Shown piece by piece: positions 40,315-52,856 of a stretch of 64,000 nt of DNA. Source of the DNA: Plasmodium coatneyi (Eukaryota > Apicomplexa > Aconoidasida > Haemosporida > Plasmodiidae). How positions within the stretch are numbered: position 1 is the first letter of the stretch; the number at the start of each line of letters is the position of its first letter. The position numbers and the translations under genes are program-made. The stretch lies in assembly GCF_001680005.1 (NCBI RefSeq), contig NC_033564.1, positions 806,001-870,000 on the forward strand, written 5' to 3'. A model generated the notes under the pieces. It was not told the DNA's origin, ran no database searches, and worked only from the letters and a program-made list of their open reading frames with translations.

Positions 40315-42636
40315 CATATGTTTCAATGCGCCAGGATAAAGACGCGATGAATAGTCCCCTCGGAAATGAAAAAAAAAAACAGCTCATTGTAAAGAGGTTA
40401 AGAACATTGTCATGTGAACAGTTTCATCCCTTTTGGCTAATTTTTTATTTTTGTACTTTTTTTTTTTTTTTTTTTTCCCCTTCTTTGAAATTTCCACCTG
40501 TTTGTGCAGAACCCACCAGTAGGTGCTACTCTGCACGACACCGTCGTTGTCCTCCTTTTGGTTCCTTTTTAATTTACTTCGACGATTATGAGAAGTGTAA
40601 GGGGGGAACGGAACTGCAAAGCGGTGTTGATCAAATGTCCTCCCCCCAGAGTAGTGATGTCGGTAAAAGCGTGCCAATCAGAACAACCCCTTGATGGCCG
40701 CTCCTCCCGCCATCCGATTGGGCAGATGGAAAAGGACTGATTGCGTCTGTAGTGTAGAAGCGAATGTCCGTTTGGAGACTGGTTACTTTTATGTATGGCT
40801 ATATTTGCCGCACCTCTACCGTCGTCCATTTCGGCAGCTGATGTGCATCCAAAGGGGTGCCCCTATTTCGAGGACACACTTTTAAAACACAAAAAAAAAG
40901 AAACTTTAAAATGCGCCAAAGCAGTTGTAGCAGTTGTATAGTTGTACAGTTGGTGTGCGTACACATGCTCAACGGCGTGGCGCTCGCGCAGGACAAATGT
41001 CAAACTTGGAAAATAGAACAAACGAAAAAGTAACCAAAAAAAAAGAAAAAAGGGGGAGAAATTTTTGCGCGATCTTCATGTAGCACCACGCACCAGTCAG
41101 ACGCTTCAACATGCAGGTGAATGGAATGCCACTAGGGAGGAAGCCAAAATGGGTGCATATGACCCCCACTGGATGCGTGAAAAAATGGACTGCCTCGTTT
41201 GTAACTTTGGGAAGATGAAAAAAGGGAAGAACGAAGATGGAGGAGTATACCGTGTCTTGTTATTATTTATCCGTTCCTATCATAACTATTGCTTCCTTTT
41301 TTTCACCTCTTGGGAGTGATGTGTCCCCCCATGGAGGAGCTCGTTCCGACCATTTAGTCCTTAAGGCTAAGACGGGAAGCTGGGTAAACTTCCTAGCGCG
41401 CTACTCAAATATGCACCCGACTTAAGCTACCTATGGCAAAGGGAAAAACCACTGTAACACCTGTGGACTATCATGTCGACGTTGGAAATTGTGCAAAATT
41501 TGTTCACCGGTTGGCTCCCTCCGAAACGGCTTTTTCCCCTCCCCCACTTGCATGTCCACAGAAACGTCCGCGTCACCCCAAAAAATAATTCGCAGATTTT
41601 TCCCAACCTATGTAGGAAACACTCTGAAGCGGGTACTTCCCTACCAGCGCGGGAATTATCTCTCCCCCCGCAGCGTAACGTAAAATCAGTGCAACAATTG
41701 TACAAAAAAAAAAAAAAAAAATATATATATAAAAAGAAGATAAAAAAAAATATTAAGCGAGGCGCTTCACATGATCAATATAACGACGTAGAGAACATGT
41801 CACATTTGAATAACTAATCAAATGACATACCTCCTCCATAGGTAACAACACGCGAGGAAAGATCGACCCAATCGCGGATTCGATTTCCTTCCCCGATTGG
41901 ATGATCAGTGAATATTTGCAACAGACTTCACATCCGTTGGTAAATAAAAAGAAAACAACAGGGCAGGCGGGGATGGAATTAGCAATGCAAATGAACATTC
42001 AGGTGCGGATAGAAGAAGGGGAAGAAGTAAAGAGGAACATTTGAAAGAATCCCCCCTAACAACAATTCTGCATAATTTATAGCGCCCAAAACAACCGTTG
42101 CATTTTTTTTTTTTTTTTTCCCCATCGTACGGAACAGTGGTCATAATTGCCCATTGCCATCTTCATCCTTTAGCCCGTCTGTTGTGTGCTCCTCCTATAA
42201 GAGAAGACGCCAACCGTGTGACCGATCGGAGAGTAGCATTTGCGTGCACGTGAATACGTTACTAAGTGATCGTTGTGCGTGACGCGGCTGCTTTGCCACA
42301 AATTGGCAAACCAGGAGGAGAATAACTGGGGCGAACTTGGCACAGCAAAATTATTTGATTTGTTTTTATTCGATCCGACATGATATATATGTATACATGT
42401 ATGTTATGTGTTTTCATCCTGTCTGATTTGCTTTGATTTGATTTTGTTCCGTTTTGTATTTTTTTTTTTTTTTTTTTTTTCGGTTAAAGAGACAGGTGCG
42501 TGTGCTCACCTCGACAGGGAAAAAATAGAAATCGCTGCGTTAGGGGGTGGAGGAATGCCTATCGTCGGTGGGAACGCGCTGAAATTTGTGATTACCCCCT
42601 GACGAACAGGTCCAATTAGACTAACGTCTTGCCAGC
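40315..42636. other. 2.3-kb spacer between the NF-YA-like and Sec16-like genes
   Basis: No exon recognised on either strand. A/T tracts lie at 40459-40476, 41702-41720, 42102-42119 and 42459-42480. Confidence 0.55.
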
Positions 42637-45600
42637 ATGGAGGAACACCTGTTCAGTTATGAAAACATATTTAGGAACAAGGACCTAATTATTGATGAGG
42701 AGATAAGGGATAAAAACCAGAAGGAAAATCGACCACCCGATGAAGGTAAAAAAGGGGAGATGGGTGATACAACTTCAGGGGGAGAAGGAAGACCCATCGA
42801 GGTCGACTACAAGGGGAATCCAGTAGAAGCGGTGGAAGAGGCATCAACGGAAGTGACTAGAATGACTCACGTGGTGGATGTCCGATCGGAGGGGCAAGAC
42901 ACCACCGTTCACAGAAACAGACAAATAGAACCCCAATCCAAGAAGAAAATAAAAAACGACATATCGTCCCTTTTTGCAGATTCGTCCTCAGAAGGGATGG
43001 GCCCAGGGGGGAACCAGCCAGTGGCAACAGTGAAATTAATTTTTGGTTCTCCGGAAAAGGGACCACAATGTGCGGCGGAGCGGATGGCCAAGTGGGAAAG
43101 GAAGACCAAACGCACAACAACAATTTGACGACCCCACGTGGAAATAATCCAGATGGGGCAACCGACGTAAAATATGGAAGACGCCAGGATGGTGGAAACG
43201 GTGGAATACAAAACGGTCCAAATGGTGTTGATGACGTTATTGGTGAGTCCAATGAGGAAAAACAGATTCGCGGTGACCTGCGTGGGGATGTAATCCACCT
43301 GGATCGCTGCAAAAATGGGCCTAGTGAAAAAGGGGAAGATGCTCCCAGGGGGGGAACATCGAAGGGGATAAGCTGGCATGCGGTAAGTGATAACGCAGCA
43401 CGTGATAACGGGGCAGGTGAGGCCGCTGCCACCGCCCTATGCTTCGGAACGAACGGGACCTTCTGCTACACCAGGGGGAGAAAGGTGAAGTTCGCACCGC
43501 TTATTTGCATTATGGAGAGTGGCATTCGGACGACGAGGGAGGGTTCTCATTCCGGTGCTGCTCCCGCACCTTCCCCAAGCCACACATCCGCCAACCGTAG
43601 TAACAGCATTGAAATACGCGATAACAGGCTAGAGGAACACGTGCACGGAATAAGAAATTTCCCTGGACCGTTTAGCAGGAGGACGGACAAAATTGACAAG
43701 AAAGTAATTAATTTTCTGCATGGTCATATGAAAATAAATGAAAAAAAATATGGAAACAATTTGTATGAATACACACAGAAGAGTTGCCTCTACAATTATC
43801 TATTGAATGTGGTGAAGAGTCCCCACCTGCTGGACTTCAACCTGAAGGACGTTCGTGTTGTTAGAAGCGGGGTGAAGTCAGATGGGGGTGAGAAGAGGCG
43901 AAATGTTGTATCCTACTTTGTGGAATCGTCACGTCAGCAGGGGAATGGCCACCAAAGTGGTAGAAGTGATTATTCCAATTGTCACCACGACTGGAGTGGA
44001 AACCACCGAGCAAGTGAAAACAACCCACGGGAAAAATCAGGGAATCAAGATGATCAAAGAAGGAATAATCCCCCCGATGTTGGTGAAAAGGGTGCATTGA
44101 ATAATAAAAGAACTGAAATGGACGAATTTGAAATAACAGGGAGGGAGACAGAGAAGAGGGAGTTCTCCAGTGGGGATCTCTACCAAGGGGATAATGCCAG
44201 TTGGCGCACAAGTGAGCATTGTAGAGACGTCTCATCATTCAACCTAGGAATAACATGGAGCGATACAAACTCATGTGAAAAGAAGAAGGTGTTTGTACAA
44301 AATGAGCAATACCAATTCAACGATTTGGTTGATCCACACTTCATTAGTGCGTTCGCCAAAATGGGGACGAAGGAAAAAATCACAAGAGAAGACATCTACC
44401 TGGAATATTACCACCTTTGTATATACAACAGCGAAAAGGCAGCAAGAGTATGCATGGAGAAAAATTTATTCAGGCATTTCTTTCTCGTTTTAAAAAAATA
44501 CAATAGGGAAAAATATAGACTAATGCTTAGCAAGTACATAAGTCACATAGACAACAGTATGGACCACGAGATTGAGGTGACTGATGGGGTGAAAAATATT
44601 TTTCGCATTTATAACCCTAGTGTGCACAGTAACATTGTTAAGGAAGCCTTTGTCTTTTTCATTTCTCTGCTAAATAGGGAAAGCATGACCTTTCAGAAGA
44701 ATATACTGGTCGATTATTGGTATTCCTTTTACGTGCTGATTTATCATAACTTCCTCTTTCAGTTCGAGGAGAATGAACTAAACTACCAGGAGTACAGGGA
44801 TGACATTCACATATTTTTTTCCTTTTTAATAAAACAGTTGTTTCTGCACGGACGTGTGACTGAGGGTCAGTTTCTCTACCTACAGTTGTATGGCAATCCC
44901 TGTGTTTTTAAAGTGGCTACGGAGGGGAACACCACAACCTATATGAAGTCCTTTCCAGTGGAAACACACCAACTGAACAAACAGGGAATAGAGCATTCAC
45001 TGTGGGGGGGTCCCCACTTTGACGTCCTCACCTTCCAGATGTGTGAAGTGGTAGAATACCTGAACAGATCCAATGAGGACAACTTTTTTTACGAAGATCT
45101 AATAGAACAGAAAATTAGGTACGCCTTTACTTTGCTAGAATTAGGGGTTCTAGAACAAGCTAAAAAGTACATAGAAATTATATACTACTATGTAGATGTG
45201 ATTCGAAGCCAGAAGAAGAACTACTACTTGGTGCATCTGTATGAGTCTCTACTTAGTCGGGCCAAGTATGTTCTACCATCTCTTCGTTTACACAGTGGAG
45301 GAATTTTCTCCACCAATTGGACTGCCTCGAATGAGGACCTTCCCGAGGGGGGTATGTACAACTATAAAGTCATTTCGCCGCACGGGGGGGTAGGTGCTCA
45401 TATGGGGAATCCTACCCAGGGTAATGGCACTAGTTGTAGTAACCGTGTAGCCGGTTCTGCTGTTGGGGTACCCCCCCAAATGAACAATTCAGTGAAGGGA
45501 AAAATGTGTCCCGCGAGGGAGATTCCTACTACGTGCCTTTTTACCAGCATATTAATCACAATAATGTTACGATGATCCCGTTCGGAGGGAAGAATCCAAG

Positions 45601-46801
45601 CGGGTTCAACACAGATCGTGTGGGTTCTACTTACGAGGGGGAAACAACAGGAAGAACCTCAAACCCGTTTAGAAGTAACCCTGCTTCACGACCACACATA
45701 AGCGCACCACTTACAACCCATCATAATGAGAACAATGAAAAGGTTGTAAGTTACTCTCCTTTTAGTTTTGCTCCGACGGCGAATAACGTTGCTACTAAGG
45801 TAGATCAATCCAACATTCACCACGATGCCTCCAACAGCAGGACGAGCATCACCCCTGTGGAAAATGCCCCCTACGAAAGGAACGATGGGAATTCAATTTC
45901 GTCTAGCTACCACCCACCGGAAATGGTTGCCTCAGGAGGAGCGGAGTACACCCTTGCGGAAAAGGGTATCACCTATGAGCAGTACAATGGTGCCTACCAA
46001 AATGAAGCCGCTCAAGTGAGTTACTTCTACGGGGGAGGTAAACCCATGGCAGAAGGTGCAGTAACAAGCAACATGCCTGACGGAGGTAACTCCACTACGA
46101 TGTCTTTCCAGCAGATTAACAACCCGTGTAATAGTGGCTACAATGCGAACTGGACAGGCAATCACAGTGGGGGAAGTACCCAGTATGGGGGAATGGGCAG
46201 CACCGTAGGGCAGGACAATTTCGCCCACTACTACGATGCGAATTGGCAGGCGGTATACCAAACCGCAGGATCGTTCAATCATGCAACCGATCATGCAGTG
46301 CAGCAAGCTTCCCACCAAACAGCACACCAAAGTGCTTACCCCTTAAGTAGTAAGAACTACCCCTCAGGGGGGGCCGTGCTCTATGGAGGTAACGCCAAAC
46401 CATCTGAACAGTCAGGTAACAGTGGACCCCCCGAAGTGACTGAAAAAAAAGAACAAACATATCAACCACATGGAGAAAACAATATGGATTTAATTAACAT
46501 AGGGAAGACCTTCATTTCAGGATTTTTCTCAAATATAAAGGAGAAAATAAAAATGGCAGAACAAACGGAGGAGGAGGAAGAGGAGAACCTTTTTTATTAT
46601 GACTACGAGAAGAAGCGGTGGAGGGAGAAGGGGGTGACGTCGGACGAGGAGGAAGAACGGGAGCGGCAGAAAATGCAGCGCGAAATGGAAATGAAAAATG
46701 TTGCCCCTCCTCCTCAGGCGGAGAACCCTTCCAACACGAACAAGAAGAACCCGCTGAACATAACGGACGTGCGGAGTAGGTACGTCGACTACTTTAACTG
46801 A
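42637..46801 (+). CDS. Sec16-like COPII scaffold protein, reading frame broken twice
   Basis: Three overlapping frames on one strand read as one gene: 42637 to about 43010, about 43010 to 45475, and about 45475-46801. Each switch needs one extra base, and each falls at a homopolymer: G6 at 43006-43011 and C7 at 45471-45477. After correction the protein is about 1,387 aa. The first ~500 residues are hydrophilic and Gly/Asn/Asp-rich. About 565-880 is an alpha-helical solenoid (YLEYYHLCIYNSEKAARVCM, LVDYWYSFYVLIYH, FAFTLLELGVLEQAKKYIE-like helices) in the place of the Sec16 central domain that binds Sec13. A Ser/Asn/Gly/Tyr-rich linker follows, and the C-terminus carries LFYYDYEKKRWREKG, the short element typical of Sec16 proteins (FYYD..LKRWVERG). 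Known role: organises ER exit sites for COPII vesicles. Sec31 is the main alternative. No intron with usable GT/AG borders explains the switches. Confidence 0.62.
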
Positions 46802-48517
46802 GTAGTGAGGAAGTGGTGACAAAGCGGTGGATGCGTTTATGCACAATCCGCCCCACCCCACTTGGTCTTTTTTTTTTTTTTTTTTTTTTTTCTCCCGGCA
46901 CCCCCATGTGATTCAACTATAAACTGTACTGTTTGCAAAACGGAACAACCCTTCTTCCTACTTTGTAACCGCTCCATGGTGATGCCCAGCGGAAGGAGCA
47001 TTTCCCCCTCGTTAAGAATGACGAATGGTGATGGGTTTTTTACCTACGCGTGTAACACCACCCCCCACACAACGATGTTGTTAAGCTTCTTTTTGCATAC
47101 AACCCTTGGTAAAGTAGCGTTGCAAGATGCGTTCTCTGTTTTCCCCTTTTATATATATGCTGATTGGACTTGCGGATAAATGGTTTCCTCCACCAGGGGA
47201 ATGACCCTAAATTTATATACCCTTCTATTACATAATTGGAGGTGGACACATACCCTGGAGGGGGTACTCATTTGAAAGTGTCTACACGGGAGAACACTAA
47301 GTGCGTATCCACTGGAAAGGTAGTTGTATCGTGTGGTAACATGCGCCGCAGGTTGTAACAGACACACATATGTCCACTTTTTTTTTTTTTTTTTTTATTT
47401 GGGTGGATCATCTGTTAATGTTGGTGGTTCGACTGAACGTGTGGGAAAGGCACATTCGAGTGTGCCCACCTGCTACGCGCTGCAAAATCGCGTAAAAACT
47501 GCTTGGGTCACGTCTGGATAATTTCCCTCATGCGCGGGGGAAACTCGTAGACGTAATGTTGCAGTGAGAAGGCCAGCAAGTATCACTTAAACATTAATTT
47601 AAAAAAAAAAAAAAAAAATCGTGCCTATGAGGAGTCGCATGATCAACCTCGAATGCACGTCGTTTTTTTTTTTTTTTTAAATGGATGTTTCACCATTTCA
47701 GATGATAGAAAAAAAAAAAAAAAAAACGCTAAGATTAACCCACGCAAAGGCGGAACGACCAACTGTATGTACCAAAAGTGCAAAGGTGAAACGGGGACGG
47801 ATATAAACACGCTGCGTGAGTGCGTTTGCACTGTGGTATATAATGCTTGCTCTACTTAACCATATCTTTTTTTACACTGCATAGAGAACCTGCTCTATCG
47901 GAAGCGGTACTGTGAAGAATTATCCGCATTGTTCGCACGCATGGGCGGCAGCAGCAGCACTGCTAATTGTGAAGCCTGCATACACCTACTTGTGCATACA
48001 ATTCCATCACCCGCCCTATGGTTCTTTTCTTTTGCCTTGCTAGCGCGAGGAAAAAATACGATCAACGCTCAGCTGCTATTTCCGCCACGTATGTGATTCC
48101 ATACAAGGGACGACTGGGGAACCACAGAAAAAAGATAAAAAAAAAAAAAAAAAAAAAAACACTCATTTGGAAGGGGAAAAAAAAAAAAAAAAATACCGAT
48201 CATAAAAATATCTCCAATTAGTAAAATAGAAGGGACAGGAAGAGAAAGAAGAAGAGGAGAGGTTGTTTTTTTTTCTTTTTTTTTTTTTGTAACCAAGAAG
48301 AAATAAGCTATATCATCACGTTTTAGGGATGCTTTTCTCCTGAACGATATAAATGTAAAAAGCCCCCTAAACGTTGTTTCTTCTTTTTTCACTTCCCTCT
48401 CTGTGATTGCGTAAAGGCGCAACGCAGAAAAAGGGAACACTCCCCCACGCAACCAGCGAATCAATCAGCCAGTCAACCAACCGACAGATCAACTGACCGG
48501 AAAAAGGTACCCACGAA
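46802..48517. other. 1.7-kb spacer between the Sec16-like and W2-domain genes
   Basis: No exon recognised. Many A/T runs (46867-46890, 47379-47397, 47601-47618, 48137-48158). The last 70 bases before the next start contain AACCAGCGAATCAA and CAACCAACCGACAGA units. Confidence 0.6.
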
Positions 48518-51500
48518 ATGGCGAAGAAAAAAAAACAAATCCATGTAAACATCATTGACCTGCAAAAGTACTACCAGAAAGATGATGATCTCATAATTGA
48601 CGCGAAGCTACCTGAACCCAACAGAGCAGACGAAAGAAGGAAAAAAATTTTTGAGCAGAACGAATTCGTTCAGAACATTGAGTGGCGGGTTCTAGATGAA
48701 GATAGCCAAAATAACAAAGGGAATGAGCCTTTTAACCGGAGGGATGATAACAGGAATAAGAATGCCCCCTTTGACAGAGGCCATGGGAGGAAGGGGGAAT
48801 TCTCCCCCCACGGGGGACAGAGGGGTAAGGGTAGGCAGAACGGTATAGGTGGTGACGAAGACGATGACGTCGACTTTTCCAACCTTAGGAGCAAGAGAGA
48901 CGAGGGTGTAGACTTCCCCAACCGTAGAAACAGGAGGGAGGACGACGTTGACTTTGCAAACTTCCGTAATAAGCGAGACGAGGACATGGATTTTACGAAC
49001 CTCCGTAATAAGCGGGATGACGACATTGACTTCCCAAACTTTAGAAACAAGCGAGACGAGGACGACGTGGATTTTACCAATCTGCGAAACAGGAGGGAGG
49101 ACGACCTAGACTTTTCCAACCTTAGAAACAAGAGGGACGAAGACGTCGACTTTGCACACTTCCGTAACAAACAAGACGAAGACGAGCTTGACTTCGCAAA
49201 CCTTAGAAACAAGAGGGATGAAAACGACCTCGATTTTGCAAACCTCAGAAACAAGAGGGATGAAGAGGACCTCGATTTCGCTAACCTCAGAAACAAGAGG
49301 GATGAAGACGACCTCGATTTTGCAAACCTCAGAAACAAGAGGGATGAAGACGACCTCGATTTTGCAAACCTCAGAAACAAGAGGGATGAAGACGACCTCG
49401 ATTTTGCAAACCTCAGAAACAAGAGAGACGAGGACGTCGACTTCTCTAACCTTAGAAACAAGCGAGACGAGGACGACCTCGACTTTGGAAACCTTAGAAA
49501 CAAGAGAGACGAGGAAGACCTCGATTTCGCAAACCTCAGAAACAAGCGAGATGATGACGTGGACTTTTCCAACGTGAGAGCCAAACGGGAGGACGACGTG
49601 GACTTTTCCAACGTAAGAACCAAGAGGGATGAAGACGACCTCGATTTTGCTAACCTTAGAAACAAGCGAGAGGAGGACGTGGACTTTTCCAATGTGCGAA
49701 ACAAAAGGAATGGAGACGTGAAGTTCGGCATTGCTAGGGGCAAGAGGGACGATGACATCGACTTTGCTAACGTGAGAGCCAAACGGGAGGACGAAGCGAC
49801 AAAAGAAAAGACGTCGACCAGTGAGAAGCCGTACCACCTTAGACGACTAGAGGAACTGAGGAAACGGAAAAAGCTGCAGGAGAAGGTGAAGGACAGCCCG
49901 GTGGAAAGTCAGCCGAACGGGGATGTCCTTTGTGAGCACCAGGAGGAGGAGAAGCCCGAGGAAAAGGCGAAGAAGGAGGCTGAAGAAAGGGCCAAAGAGG
50001 AAGTTGAAGAAAAGGAAAAAAAAGAAGCCGAAATAAAGGCTAAAAAAGAAGCCGAAATAAAGGCTAAAAAAGAAGCCGAAATAAAGGCTAAAAAAGAGGC
50101 TGAAGAGAAGGCTAAAAAAGAAGCCGAAATAAAGGCTAAAAAAGAAGCAGAAGAAAAAGCTAAAAAAGAAGCGGAAGAAAAGGCAAAAAAAGAAGCCGAA
50201 GAAAAAGCTAAAAAAGAAGCAGAAGAGAAGGCCAAAAAAGAAGCGGAAGAGAAGGCCAAAAAAGAAGCGGAAGAAAAGGCCAAAAAAGAAGCGGAAGAAA
50301 AAGCTAAAAAAGAAGCAGAAGAAAAGGCCAAAAAGGAGGCGGAAGAAAAAGCTAAAAAAGAAGCAGAAGAAAAGGCCAAAAAGGAGGCTGAAGAGAAGGC
50401 CAAAAAAGAAGCCGAAATAAAGGCCAAAAAAGAAGCCGAAATAAAGGCCAAAAAAGAAGCAGAAGAAAAGGCCAAAAAGGAAGCGGAAGAAAAAACAAAG
50501 ACAGAGGCTGAAGAGAAGGCCACCAAGGAAAGTGAACCTAAGGATGCGCAGGATAAAGACGCCGAAGCGACCGACTCGAACGCCACGAAGGAGCCCACCC
50601 CTGTTGATGTCGCCAAACCGGCAGACCAATCTGGAGAGGTGACGCCAAAGAAGAAGTTCGTTCCAAAGAGAGTTATAATGTACCAACTGGAACAGAAGGA
50701 GAAGGAGGAGCGGAACCAAAAACTTCTAGAAGAACAGAAAAAACAGAGGGAAATGAAATTGCAGCTTCTTAAGAACAGAAGCCAAGGGTCGTCAACGTTT
50801 ATACCCACGGCGAAGCTGTTACACATGGAGGCCCAAAAGGAGATAGAACAAAATAAGGCAGGACAAAATGTGGCAGGACAAAATGAGGCAGGGCAAAATG
50901 AGGCCACGAAGGAGGTGCTCGGTGGAACAGCCACCCCCAGTAAAGTAGAATCCCCCAATAAAGTAGACACCGTGGTAGTTGAAGGCACCCCCAAAGTGAG
51001 ACCCACCAATGAGCAGAAGAAAAGCGCCACGATGCTTAAACGAGCCAATCAACCAGAACAAAAGAATGTAAAAAGCATAATCGAAGAAATTGCGGAAAAA
51101 ACAGAAAACGCAAAAATTGTAGAAAAAATGGACATAGAGGAAGTGACAAAAAAGAGACGAGAAGAGTTGTACAAAAAGCAGCTCGAAAAAATTGCCAAAA
51201 GAAATGAAGAGAACGAAAAATATAACAATATATACAAGCATGACTTGGATAGTATGAAAACGTTTTACTTGAAAGTGAAGAACAGAGTTGAGCATGACCA
51301 GTCGATCAGTCAAGACGAATGCATGGACTTGTGTTCCCCCCTCCAGACGGACGAATGTATGTTCAGTTCACGTTTGTGTTGGCATTCCGTTGTTCCCGTG
51401 TTCCGCGGTTGAGTGCAGCGTTATGTAGTGGCTCCGCGTGGAAAACACACTTTCCCACTTTGCTGTCCCATTTGACTGCCCCATTTGACTGTTCCATTTG

Positions 51501-52856
51501 ACTGTTCCATTTTTGTGACCCCCCCTGCAGGCAACTACCTGGAGAGCCACGTGCCTCTCTTCGTGACGATAACCGTTTTCATTTTAAGCCTTACCCAAAA
51601 GTGTGCAGATGAGGTGTACCTGAAGAAGGCGGCCAATTTGAGGCTTCTTTTTCTCTACCTGAAGGAGGTACTTCACATGGGCGTCATACACATGGGGAAC
51701 ATACCCCTTTTGTTATGCCTTTGCCATCCTATCCAACTGCCCTAACCTTCATGTTATTCCCCCCCCTGCAGAGAAGCAAAATTGAAAACCACGACGAGTA
51801 CATCCTAAACGACGTCGTAAAAATTTGTGACGGTAAGGGTGACCCCAACACGCTGAGTGGGCACATACACGTGCAGGCGGGCACTCCATTTATATTGCGT
51901 TAGGGAAAATACACGTTGCTATTCCTTTGCGAAACAATACCCTTAAATGTGCATGCATATATATACAAACGTTTTTGGACTTATGTGCACCCCCCTTCCC
52001 CACCAACAGAACTGAAGTACCCGCACCTGTCTGAGGAGACCTCCCTGGTCGAAGCTGCCTTCGACGCGCTTCTCTTCACCGGCGTTATCTCGAAGGGGTC
52101 ATTTGTGAAGGTAGCGACGAGCGATTCTGGTTATGCCATGTGCCTTCACCAGCAGACATGCACATAATGCATGCATACATATATACTACATATATATATT
52201 TATATTTATTTATTTTTGTATATTTTTTTTACCCCCCCTAGTGGTTTGATGAGGACAACTCCGACTCGGAGCTGAAGAGCAAAGCCATGCTGCAGGTGAG
52301 TTATCACACACACGAATGCCTACAAAGGGATCGTCTCCCTATATGCGTCTCATTTCACCACTGCAAAAAAAAGTGTGAAGTGACTTAATGGAACGACGAA
52401 CAACAACGCACAGCGAAAGAAAAACAAAATCGCTTGGCACATAAAAAGTTTTTTCATCAAAAAAAAAAAAAACGCATATGTTTTAATGATGAAGAAGGAA
52501 AGGCATGTGCTCACAGTTGAAGACCATTTGCACTGTTCACGCGTGGTCGCCTAGCATGTTTACACGCCTGTGTTGTATGTGTATACGCGCTGGCCGAATG
52601 CAATATTGTTCCCCTTGTTGGCATTCATTTCATTAGTGCAAACGATTCACGTATGCTCTTCCCCTTCTCTTCGCAGCTGATCTACTGGCACAAATGGCTC
52701 ACCGAGGAAGAGCCGCAAAATATTGAGGAAGAAGAAGAGGAAGCTGAACCGGAGGTCGAAGAAGAAGAAGATGTGGAAGCTAAAAGTGAAGACGACATGA
52801 AGGAGAACCTCCCCAAGAGTTATTTGTTTAAAAAGATAAAAAAGAAAATATTCTGA
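48518..52856 (+). CDS. Repeat-rich protein with C-terminal W2 (eIF5C / eIF4G HEAT-3-like) domain, 6 exons
   Basis: Exons 48518-51356, 51531-51667, 51772-51832, 52010-52110, 52242-52295, 52677-52856: 3372 nt, 1123 aa, all GT/AG and in phase. The lysine-rich start leads to a conserved-looking block (IHVNIIDLQKYYQKDDDLII). Then come two repeat arrays: about 20 units based on DFANLRNKRDEDDL (about 115-425), and about 22 units of KAKKEAEE (about 483-670), a highly charged single helix. A helical linker (IIEEIAEKTENAKIVEKMD) precedes the C-terminal domain built from exons 2-6: YLESHVPLFVTITVFILSL, NLRLLFLYLKE, then SLVEAAFDALLFTGVISKGS followed by FVKWFDEDNSDSE and MLQLIYWHKWLTEEE, an aromatic/acidic end typical of W2 domains (eIF4G, DAP5, eIF5, eIF2B-epsilon). 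I infer a translation-factor relative; no MIF4G or eIF4E-binding motif is visible, so it is not a complete eIF4G. Confidence 0.85.
48861..49795 (+). repeat. Coding repeat array, 39- to 45-bp units (DFxNLRNKRDED)
   Basis: About 20 imperfect units; the central five (about 49210-49430) are almost identical at the base level, which indicates recent duplication. Confidence 0.85.
49966..50530 (+). repeat. 24-bp coding repeat array (KAKKEAEE), about 22 units
   Basis: Eight-codon units with E/I variation at one position (EEK or EIK) and synonymous changes; encodes a continuous charged helix. The reverse strand is open over the whole array, which creates long spurious antisense frames. Confidence 0.9.
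51468..51514 (+). repeat. 13-bp intronic minisatellite (CCATTTGACTGYY, 3.5 units)
   Basis: Lies at the 3' end of the first intron of the W2-domain gene, just before its polypyrimidine tract and acceptor at 51529-51530. Confidence 0.75.

Noticed and set aside
42950..43130. An intron to explain the first frame switch of the Sec16-like gene
   Set aside because: No GT/AG pair of plausible length links the two frames in phase; the G6 homopolymer is the simpler cause.
48670..49782. 370-residue antisense open frame
   Set aside because: It is the reverse complement of the LRNKRDED repeat array. Periodicity keeps all frames open, and the translation is Ser/Leu/Arg repeats without any domain.
49909..51048. 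379-residue antisense open frame rich in Phe/Ser/Ala
   Set aside because: Shadow of the KAKKEAEE array on the opposite strand.
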